Shown here: positions 8,755-16,146 of the stretch, one piece after another
Position numbering within the stretch: the first letter of the stretch is position 1
Layout of the letters: every line of letters begins with the position of its first letter
NCBI GenBank assembly: GCA_016927535.1
Contig: JAFGMM010000082.1
Span: forward strand, 1 to 39,999
Source of the DNA: Anaerolineae bacterium
GTDB taxonomy: Bacteria > Chloroflexota > Anaerolineae > Aggregatilineales > JAFGMM01
Length of the DNA stretch: 39,999 bases
Direction of reading: 5' to 3'
Made by a program: the position numbers and the translations under genes
Notes under the pieces: generated by a model
The model's database searches: none
What the model was told of the DNA's origin: nothing
Seen by the model: the letters and a program-made list of their open reading frames with translations, nothing else

Positions 8755-9294
8755 CTATTTAACGATTTCCCACCGTGCAATGTAGGCCTCAATGATATCG
8801 ATGACCTCCCGGTAATGCACCTCCCAAGAGGAATAATCCCCGGCCTGCGCCTCGGCCAAGCTCGCGCGCGTCTCTTCCAACTCGAGCCGCAAAGCCCTTA
8901 AAGCGATATCATCCCTAATTTTATCATACACAGGACGTTCGTAGCCCTGCAATTTAGCCACCGTATCAATCTCAGTATCGATACGCGACGCGCGCCATAC
9001 CGAAAGATGCTCGCCGCCCTGGGCCTGGTTGGCGCGCTCCCAGGCGACCAAGCTGGTCTCAAACGCCTCATCCCAAATGCGCGCGCGTAGTTGCCGAATC
9101 ACGCGCAGGCGGCCATGATCTCCAGCGCGCAGTGCATCCATTTGGTCGGCGAACAAGTGCGCAACGATGCTGGGCCATTCGCGCAGTTTGCCGCCGAGCA
9201 GCGGTTCGTGCCCGGTCAGACCGGAGGAAAGCTCCGGTTCCAGCCCGGTATAAGTCGGTGTGGGCGGCTCCTTCTCGTCGCGCGCTTTGGTCAT
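8755..9294 (-). CDS. Unknown helical protein with TGxEPxL N-terminal tag
   Basis: I do not recognise the family. The 179-residue protein has an N-terminal segment with two motif copies, TGLEPELSSG (16-25) and TGHEPLLGGKLR (27-38). Mostly charged helices follow (about 60-179), ending in aromatic-rich VHYREVIDIIEAYIARWEIV. No signal peptide, membrane segment or catalytic motif is visible. It is the first gene of the seven-gene chaperone operon. The same tag pair opens the last gene of the operon (5187-5753), so the two may be handled by a common partner such as the Hsp70. The ATG at 9294 is the first in the frame; no strong ribosome binding site is evident. Confidence 0.75.
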   Translation of the reverse strand: MTKARDEKEPPTPTYTGLEPELSSGLTGHEPLLGGKLREWPSIVAHLFADQMDALRAGDHGRLRVIRQLRARIWDEAFETSLVAWERANQAQGGEHLSVWRASRIDTEIDTVAKLQGYERPVYDKIRDDIALRALRLELEETRASLAEAQAGDYSSWEVHYREVIDIIEAYIARWEIVK

Positions 9295-9331
9295 TGTCGG
9301 TCGGCCCTCATGACTAATCGATTCTGATTGA

Positions 9332-9360
9332 GAAGCTAAGCATATCTCATACCTAGCTTC
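9332..9360. repeat. Inverted repeat between metallopeptidase and chaperone operon
   Basis: GAAGCTAAG (9332-9340) and CCTAGCTTC (9352-9360) form a nine-base stem with one mismatch around an 11-nt loop. It sits in the 97-bp gap between the metallopeptidase stop and the first chaperone-operon gene. It could be a weak terminator or an operator; no U-tract follows on the minus strand. Confidence 0.35.
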
Positions 9361-9391
9361 AAAGCATCCAGCAGATCACTGCCGACCTCCG

Positions 9392-11317
9392 TTACTCCAT
9401 CACCCGCTCCACAGTATAGTTATAGACGGAAGGCTGCGTCGTAAACGGTGCAACCCCTGCCACGACAACCACCACCTCGCGCATACCGTCAAGCATAATA
9501 TCCCAGGTCGCCGCCGCGCCGTCGCCAGGACTCAAGATGCGCGATACGCGGGTGCTGCCGTCGTCGCCGGTTTCAATCATCTGCACGACGAAATCCTGCG
9601 GTAAGACGTTGTTGTGTCGCACCCATCCGGCGCTTTCCCAACCGCCATCGTCCGACTCGAAATCCTCGGAGTATCCAATTTCAGGGATTACAATGTCATC
9701 GATAGCAATACCATGCTGGAGTGTGGCATCGTCGGTGACATATTCAAAACGCACCAAGATTTCTTGCCCTGCATAAGGCGTGAGATCGACCCGTTCCCTT
9801 AGCCAAACCGTTTCTTCAAACAGCCCCCGACTCATCCCGGTGTAGCCGGGACCATAAGCGTTGCCGTGCGGATTCTCCCCGACAGTATAGGGTGTTTGCA
9901 AGATCTCCCAGGTCTTGCCGTCATCGGCAGAGACGGTGACATAAGCATAATCCCAGAGCCATTCAATCCAGTACCAGACCTGGTATTCCAACGTCGCGCG
10001 GCTAACGCCGGTGAGATCAAACGCGCGGGTCAGAGTCGTATCGCTCTCGTCAGCGCGGTTGCCCCAGAAGATGTAATCGCCGCTGTATGCCGTGGTCGGC
10101 AGCAGCGCAACCGTTGGCTGTCCCTGGAGGCCAAACCGCACTTGTCCATCCCCTCGCAGTTGGATGTAGTTAGCGGCATATTGCGGCCAAATCTCGCCAT
10201 CGACCCGGACCGGAAACGAGTCAAAAGACCGGGTAGCGGCAACCTTGTCGATGCCCGGTATCAAGAAATAACTATAACGCCCGTCCTCGACGCCGGGATC
10301 GTTCAAATAATTCGCCACAATCCAATCGGCGAACAGGTCATTGGCGCCGACCGGCGCGCCGGTTAACGAGTCGGTGGCCCCGACCGCACGCAGTGCGTTC
10401 TCAACTCCGACCATACCGTTCGCGCCGTCGCGCACCACGGCCATAATCGCCGGCTCGCCAAAACGTTCGAGCATGTAAGTAAAGAACAGGTGACCCGCGC
10501 CATAGTGCGCCCCGCGCGAGCCATCTTCGGGCCAAGTCGTCAACTGGGTAGCCGGCGAAACAAGAAAAACCGGAATATGGCTCAAGTTGCTGAACCCGTT
10601 TAACAACATCGAAAGCTCCGACAGCCCTTCGTTCACCCAGGTGTCTTCGTTCACATCAACCACCCAGTGAATCATATGCTGGAATTCGTGCGCGAGCACC
10701 GAATCGAAGTAATCGGTGCCGATGACCGGTCCCATATTCGGTGCGCTCATCAGAAAGATTTCAGCCTCGTTAGAAGCAGGTACGGCTGCACGTGGGTATT
10801 CGCTGGCGCTGGAATAGTATCCAGCGATGCTGAAGCCAAGCTGCTCGGCGAGCAAGATGTGTACATGCGGGTCGTTGTCTACACCGGGCGACCACTCGCT
10901 GCCGAAGTAGTGCCGGGTCGTGGGATAGATTTTGCTCTCGAAACGCTCTGCCGAACGCGCCAGCCCATCCGGGTCAAGTGTGTAGCCATCTTCTAGCCAC
11001 CAATAGCTGTGGTCGGTGGCGTAGACCAGCCGTGCTGTAATGGTGAACTGCTGGTCGGTGTCGCTGTTGTCCACGACGAACTCACGCACAGCGTCCAATT
11101 CATAAGTGACCGGCGCAGCCTGTACCGTATCTGGGATATCGCCCACACTCCAGAAGCATTGCGCAAGCGATATCCGGTCGCGCGGCGGGATATAAGTGTT
11201 AAGCAGGCGCACAACAGTATCATCAGGCGTTTCGTCAGGCGGGCCGGCGTCTGCCGGTGCCATGCTGCCTATCATAAGCGCAATCCCTAACCCAAGACCA
11301 AGCACAAATTTCTTCAT
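9392..11317 (-). CDS. Secreted zinc metallopeptidase with immune-inhibitor-A-like C-terminus
   Basis: An exported protein of 641 residues. The N-terminal MKKFVLGLGLGIALMIGSM with cleavage near ADA-GPP is a signal peptide. The catalytic core shows LAHEFQHMIHW (HExxH at 210-214) and a downstream NEGLSE, whose Glu 230 is a likely third zinc ligand, a gluzincin arrangement. The C-terminal 250 residues carry beta-rich segments such as DLTPYAGQEILVRFEYVTDD and GIAIDDIVIPEIGYSEDFE, as in M6 immune inhibitor A-like proteases. I chose the ATG at 11317 because GGAGG lies eight bases upstream; the in-frame ATG at 11332 contains that site. It is divergent from the multi-esterase gene, and the two may serve a common extracellular degradative role. 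The substrate is unknown. Confidence 0.88.
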   Translation of the reverse strand: MKKFVLGLGLGIALMIGSMAPADAGPPDETPDDTVVRLLNTYIPPRDRISLAQCFWSVGDIPDTVQAAPVTYELDAVREFVVDNSDTDQQFTITARLVYATDHSYWWLEDGYTLDPDGLARSAERFESKIYPTTRHYFGSEWSPGVDNDPHVHILLAEQLGFSIAGYYSSASEYPRAAVPASNEAEIFLMSAPNMGPVIGTDYFDSVLAHEFQHMIHWVVDVNEDTWVNEGLSELSMLLNGFSNLSHIPVFLVSPATQLTTWPEDGSRGAHYGAGHLFFTYMLERFGEPAIMAVVRDGANGMVGVENALRAVGATDSLTGAPVGANDLFADWIVANYLNDPGVEDGRYSYFLIPGIDKVAATRSFDSFPVRVDGEIWPQYAANYIQLRGDGQVRFGLQGQPTVALLPTTAYSGDYIFWGNRADESDTTLTRAFDLTGVSRATLEYQVWYWIEWLWDYAYVTVSADDGKTWEILQTPYTVGENPHGNAYGPGYTGMSRGLFEETVWLRERVDLTPYAGQEILVRFEYVTDDATLQHGIAIDDIVIPEIGYSEDFESDDGGWESAGWVRHNNVLPQDFVVQMIETGDDGSTRVSRILSPGDGAAATWDIMLDGMREVVVVVAGVAPFTTQPSVYNYTVERVME

Positions 11318-11419
11318 TACCGGTACCTCCATCCCATCGCAAAGAACAACCGATTAAACCTTCACCGTAGCTATGCAGATTATAGAGACTATTATTTAAT
11401 TAGGGTAGCGCACTGGCGG

Positions 11420-11444
11420 TATAATGATTGTACAAATGTATAAT
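11420..11444 (+). promoter_or_regulatory. Two TATAAT boxes upstream of the penta-esterase gene
   Basis: TATAAT occurs exactly at 11420-11425 and again at 11439-11444 in an AT-rich 95-bp divergent gap. Neither has a clear -35 hexamer. The first would give a leader of about 50 nt before the ATG at 11482. A TTGTACAA palindrome at 11428-11435 lies between the boxes. Confidence 0.4.
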
Positions 11445-11481
11445 TGAACAAACAGCACATAACCACGAAAGGGAGAAGAAG

Positions 11482-14400
11482 ATGAAGCGCTCGCTTTGCA
11501 TTGCGTGCCTGTGTTCAGCCATCCTTGCTGTTGGGTTGATCTTTTCACCTGCCGCCAGCGCCCAAGGCGACCCCACGCCTGCCCCTACTCGCCAAGTGGT
11601 CGCGCCTGGCCTCTACAACATCACCACTGCGTCCGGCGGCATCGAGCGCCGCTTCATCCTACACGTTCCAGGCAGCTACACCCCTGGCACGCCAATGCCG
11701 CTGGTGTTCGTCTTTCATGGGCGCGGATCGAGCGCCGAAGAGACTTTCCTTTTCAGCCAGATGTCCGACAAAGCCGAACAAATTGGCTTTTTCGCCGTCT
11801 ATCCTGAAGGGTTGGGCAGCCCGCAGCAGTGGTCTTTCCTGGTCGGCGCGCAAGAACGCGGCGAGCCGGACGACTTACAGTTTGTGCGCGACCTGATTAC
11901 GCTGATGTCGCAGCGCTTGGACGTAGACCCGCAGCGTATTTACGCGGCCGGCATCTCCAACGGCGGCGGCATGGCAAATTACCTGGCCTGCAACTTATCG
12001 GACCAGGTCGCAGCGATTGCCCAGGTCGCCGGGATGTACCCGGTTCCCGAAATCATCCTAGGGAGTTGCACGCCCAACCGCCCCATACCCGTCATGACCA
12101 TTCACGGCGAGGCCGATCAGGTGCTGCCCTATGACGGCATCTCAGGCTACCTGCTCGCTGCGCGCAGTTGGGCCACCGACTGGGCCGGTCGCAATGGCTG
12201 CGAGGATGACCCCGAAGTGACGTTCGAGCAAGGCGAGGTCACCGGCGAGACGTGGACCCACTGCCAGGATAACGCCGATGTCGTGCTGTATACGGTTGAA
12301 ACAGGCGATCACACGTGGTTTTATGACACACTACCCGAAAACCTGGACCTCCGAATACCTGCTACCGACATCAGCGCCGCCGACGCAATTTGGGAATTCT
12401 TCGCCGCGCACCCCATGCCCGAAAGCCCGTCGTTCTATGCCGAAGCAACCACCGCCGAGGAGGGCGGGGCGGCGGAAGAAATCGCCGACTGGGAAAGTTT
12501 TGTGCCGGAGCCGGGCAGTTTCACCATAGCCATCGAGTCGGGCGGCTTGGTGCGCGAGTATCTGCTTCACATCCCCACCGGCTATGAAGACGGCATGCCG
12601 GTCCCCCTGGTGCTGAATTTTCACGGCTACGGCTCCAACCCGCGCGAGCACGAAGCTTACACCGGCATGTCTGAAAAGGCCGACGAAGCCGGCTTCATCG
12701 TCGTGTATCCGCTTGGCTTTGGTCGCCCGGCAGGATGGTTCTTCTGGGCAAACGGTCCGCGCGACGGCGAGCCGGATGATGTGCAGTTCACCATCGACCT
12801 GATCGACGCGCTGTCCGCCAGGCTGAGCATCGACCCGGCGCGCATCTATGCGGCCGGCTTCTCCAACGGCGGCGGCATGGCGGGCTGGCTGGCATGCCGG
12901 CTCTCGAATCGCATCGCGGCGGCTGTCCAGGTCGCCGGGACCTACCCCGTCTACGAGCGCTGCGTGCCTGAGCGTCCCGTGCCGGCCATGGCGATTCACG
13001 GCGACGCCGATGATGTACTGCCTTACAAAGGTCAGATACCGAGCGTGCTCTCGGCGCCGGATTGGTCGTCGCACTGGGCCGACCGCAATGGGTGCCAGAC
13101 GCGCAACGAAGTCACTTACGAGGAAGGCAGCGTAACCGGCAGAACATGGAGCGACTGCCTCGACGACGCCGACGTGATCTTATACACCATCGCAGGTGGA
13201 GGACACGCCTGGCCGGATGGTGAGTTCAGCGCAACCGACGCAGTGTGGGATTTCTTCGAGGCGCACAAGCTGCCCGATGAGCCGTCGGCGGCGCGCGAGA
13301 TACCTTTCGCCGATCCATCCGCCGCCCTGGAACCGGTCGATTTCACGCCGACGCCCGGCGACTACACGGGCGAGATCATGTCGGCGCGAATGCCCCGCCG
13401 CTACCTTGTTCATGTCCCGCCGGGCTACGTGCACGGCGAGCCGATGCCGCTTGTGCTCAACTTCCACGGGCTTGGCGCGACCCCGCGCGGGGAAATGCTT
13501 CTTTCACAAATGTCGGACCAAGCCGACGCAGAAGGTTTCATCGTGGTCTATCCCGAAGGCTATGGCGACACCTTCGAAAGGCGCGGTTGGTTTTATCTGC
13601 CTACATCGACACGCACTGATCAAGACGAACTACCTTACGATGTGCAGTTCATCCGTGACCTCATCGATGTCCTGCCGCGCTTCCTGAGCATCGACCCGGC
13701 GCGTATCTACGCCACCGGCATGTCTAACGGCGCCGGCTTCGCTAACCGGTTGGGCTGCGACCTTGCCGGCAAAATCGCGGCGATTTCCGGCGTTTCCGGC
13801 GCGTACCAATACGGCGCGCCGTGCCGGCCCTCGCGCCCGCTGCCGGTGATGATCTTACACGGCAAAGCCGACCAGATCGCGCCCTACGGCGGGACGGCGA
13901 CAGTATCCTATCCCGTACCGGACCTGGCGGCGCAGTGGTCGGCGCGCAACGGCTGCGCCTCCGACTCGGAAGTCTTTTACGAAGAAGGCGCGGTCACCGG
14001 CCAAGCTTGGTCCGGCTGCCTGGACGATGCCGAGGTTGTGCTGTACACCATCGAGGACGGCGGGCACACTTGGCCGGGCGGCACACCTTTCGAGGCGAGC
14101 ATCGACATGGGCTTAACCAGCACAGAGATCAGCGCCAACGACGCCATGTGGGACTTCTTTATGGCTCATTCCATGCCGGAAGAACCATCACAAGCAGTCG
14201 AAATCCCTGAAGACGACGAACTGCTGCTCGAACCGGACCGGGGCGATACATCGGTGCAGCCGGGCGACTATAGGGCAACCCTCGAATCGGGCGGGCACTC
14301 GCGCGAGCACCTGCTGCACGTCCCGCCCTCCTATGACCCGGCCACGCCTATATCGGTGGTCATCGCCTACCACGGTTACGGCGACGAAGCGGTGAATTTC

Positions 14401-15891
14401 CTGGTCAGCAGCGACCTGATGCGTAAAGCGGACGAGGCAGGGTTTCTCCTGGTCGTCCCTGCCGGGTTCGGGGAACCACGCGGCTGGGCGTCGCGCCCCG
14501 ATGAAGACGCCGATATCGACGACGTACAGTTCACGCGCGACCTGATCGAACACCTCAAGCAGTGGTTCAACATCGACCCGGCGCGCATCTATGTCACCGG
14601 CTTCTCCAACGGCGGCGGCATGGCGCACCGGCTGGGCTGCGAGCTTGCCGATGTGCTGGCAGCGATTGCGCCGGTCGGCGGCAGCTACCCGATCGATAAC
14701 TCGTGGTGCGAGCCGAGCCGCCCGGTGCCGGTGCTCAGCATCCACGGCAAAGCCGACGATGTTGCGCCCTACGGTGGGGGCCGGGGGCGCTACGCCAACA
14801 TCCAGGCGTGGGCGGCAGAATGGGCTGCGCGCAACGGCTGCGACGCCGCCCCCGCGACGAGTGAGGAGATCGTCGAGACCGGCGGTATCAGCGTCGATGT
14901 CGGCGTCCAGGCCTGGGAACACTGTAAAGCGGATGTTATTCTACAAACTTACGAGGATTGGGGACACTACTGGCCGCCCGGCGCCGGCCCTGACGCCATC
15001 TGGGACTTCTTTGAGTCGCATCCCATGCCAACCGGCGATGACGACACGCCGCCGGTTGGTACCAGCACCGGCGAGATCGAGTCGCAGGGCGTTACGCGCA
15101 GCTATCGCTTATACGTACCCACCACCTACGACCCGAACGGCGATCCGGTGCCGCTGGTGGTCAACCTGCACGGACTCGCCTCGAACGTCCAACAACAGGA
15201 ACAGTTCAGTCAGATGTCGAAGAAGGCCGAGGAGATCGGGTTTGTCGTCGTCTACCCACAGGGCGTCAGCATCCCCGCGCGCTGGTACGTGGCCCCGGCG
15301 CGCACCGAACGCAGCGACGTCGCCTTCATTCGAGACCTGGTGGCGCATTTACAAAGCCAGTTGAACATCGACCCGGCGCGCATCTACGCGACCGGCTTCT
15401 CCAACGGCGGCGGTATGACAAACCGCCTGGCATGCGACGCAGCGGACCTCTTCGCGGCGGTCGCCCCCGTGAGCGGTGCTTACAACTATGCCGACGACTG
15501 CGAACCGTCGCGCTCGGTGCCGGTACTGGCGTTCCACGGTCGAGCGGACATGATTGTGCGCTACGAAGGCCAGCCAGACAACTTCGCGCTCGGCTCTGCC
15601 CTGCCGCCGATTCCAGAGTGGGCGGCGGCCTGGGCCGCGCGCAACGGCTGCGACGAAGCGCCGGAGGTCACCGTCGAAACCTACGAGGAAGGTGATCTCA
15701 CCATCGAGATGTGGGGAAACTGCGCGGGCGGCGCCGGGGTGTCACTCTACACCATCGATAAGCTAAATCACGTGTGGCCGGGCGGGCCAGGAATCCCAAT
15801 ACTGGGATTCGACGGCGGTTCGGTGCCGGCGACCGATATCATCTGGGCGTTCTTTGAGGCGCATCCGATGCCGGGAGCAAAAGCCGATTGA
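11482..15891 (+). CDS. Secreted protein with five tandem Esterase_PHB / feruloyl-esterase-like domains
   Basis: A 1469-residue exported protein with a signal peptide (MKRSLCIACLCSAILAVGLIF, cleavage near ASA-QGD). Five alpha/beta-hydrolase domains follow, separated by acidic, proline-rich linkers. Each has the serine elbow G-[IFM]-S-N-G-[GA]-G, with nucleophiles near Ser159, Ser461, Ser748, Ser1042 and Ser1307; an acid motif HGxAD; and a late His (GDHTW, GGHAW, GGHTW, WGHYW, LNHVW). All five triads look intact. Single-domain relatives (LpqC, PHB depolymerase, acetylxylan or feruloyl esterases) have about 300 residues. I chose the ATG at 11482 because GGGAG precedes it; an in-frame start at 11428 would block the signal peptide. 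Likely substrates are polyesters or acylated plant polysaccharides. Five copies could raise avidity or broaden specificity. Confidence 0.93.
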   Translation: MKRSLCIACLCSAILAVGLIFSPAASAQGDPTPAPTRQVVAPGLYNITTASGGIERRFILHVPGSYTPGTPMPLVFVFHGRGSSAEETFLFSQMSDKAEQIGFFAVYPEGLGSPQQWSFLVGAQERGEPDDLQFVRDLITLMSQRLDVDPQRIYAAGISNGGGMANYLACNLSDQVAAIAQVAGMYPVPEIILGSCTPNRPIPVMTIHGEADQVLPYDGISGYLLAARSWATDWAGRNGCEDDPEVTFEQGEVTGETWTHCQDNADVVLYTVETGDHTWFYDTLPENLDLRIPATDISAADAIWEFFAAHPMPESPSFYAEATTAEEGGAAEEIADWESFVPEPGSFTIAIESGGLVREYLLHIPTGYEDGMPVPLVLNFHGYGSNPREHEAYTGMSEKADEAGFIVVYPLGFGRPAGWFFWANGPRDGEPDDVQFTIDLIDALSARLSIDPARIYAAGFSNGGGMAGWLACRLSNRIAAAVQVAGTYPVYERCVPERPVPAMAIHGDADDVLPYKGQIPSVLSAPDWSSHWADRNGCQTRNEVTYEEGSVTGRTWSDCLDDADVILYTIAGGGHAWPDGEFSATDAVWDFFEAHKLPDEPSAAREIPFADPSAALEPVDFTPTPGDYTGEIMSARMPRRYLVHVPPGYVHGEPMPLVLNFHGLGATPRGEMLLSQMSDQADAEGFIVVYPEGYGDTFERRGWFYLPTSTRTDQDELPYDVQFIRDLIDVLPRFLSIDPARIYATGMSNGAGFANRLGCDLAGKIAAISGVSGAYQYGAPCRPSRPLPVMILHGKADQIAPYGGTATVSYPVPDLAAQWSARNGCASDSEVFYEEGAVTGQAWSGCLDDAEVVLYTIEDGGHTWPGGTPFEASIDMGLTSTEISANDAMWDFFMAHSMPEEPSQAVEIPEDDELLLEPDRGDTSVQPGDYRATLESGGHSREHLLHVPPSYDPATPISVVIAYHGYGDEAVNFLVSSDLMRKADEAGFLLVVPAGFGEPRGWASRPDEDADIDDVQFTRDLIEHLKQWFNIDPARIYVTGFSNGGGMAHRLGCELADVLAAIAPVGGSYPIDNSWCEPSRPVPVLSIHGKADDVAPYGGGRGRYANIQAWAAEWAARNGCDAAPATSEEIVETGGISVDVGVQAWEHCKADVILQTYEDWGHYWPPGAGPDAIWDFFESHPMPTGDDDTPPVGTSTGEIESQGVTRSYRLYVPTTYDPNGDPVPLVVNLHGLASNVQQQEQFSQMSKKAEEIGFVVVYPQGVSIPARWYVAPARTERSDVAFIRDLVAHLQSQLNIDPARIYATGFSNGGGMTNRLACDAADLFAAVAPVSGAYNYADDCEPSRSVPVLAFHGRADMIVRYEGQPDNFALGSALPPIPEWAAAWAARNGCDEAPEVTVETYEEGDLTIEMWGNCAGGAGVSLYTIDKLNHVWPGGPGIPILGFDGGSVPATDIIWAFFEAHPMPGAKAD

Positions 15892-15932
15892 CCAATAGAC
15901 GGGCCCTTGAGGGTTCGAGCAGATACCGTTCA

Positions 15933-15970
15933 CGTCTGCAGGGGCAAGTACCGCTCTGTTCCTGCAGACG
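15933..15970. repeat. Perfect 10-bp inverted repeat after the penta-esterase gene
   Basis: CGTCTGCAGG at 15933-15942 and CCTGCAGACG at 15961-15970 are exact reverse complements around an 18-nt loop. It begins 41 nt past the stop codon. No T-tract follows, so it may be a non-canonical terminator or a protein-binding site. Confidence 0.5.
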
Positions 15971-16053
15971 GCACTATGATGAGTTCAGTCCGAAGTCGTC
16001 CGCTCTCCGATTGTAAGAACGCTGCTCCATTGTGTATCATTAGGAGTCATCGG

Positions 16054-16067
16054 TAGATTGTAATCTA
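16054..16067. promoter_or_regulatory. Operator-like palindrome upstream of the LuxR/MalT regulator
   Basis: TAGATT-GT-AATCTA is a perfect 14-bp palindrome. An exact TATAAT lies 22 bp downstream at 16090-16095, ahead of the ATG at 16147. The position just upstream of the -10 suits autoregulation by a dimeric activator or repressor; binding is inferred only from the symmetry. Confidence 0.45.
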
Positions 16068-16146
16068 GGGCAAACCGACGGGTTGCCTCTATAATTGCGC
16101 CGTGTCCGCCGGCACGCCGGTTCCATAAGAAGTTTGGGCGACTCTT

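Noticed and set aside
11482-15891. Five esterase domains as an assembly artefact
   Set aside because: The five domains differ throughout in sequence, in linkers and in His motifs, so simple read duplication is unlikely.
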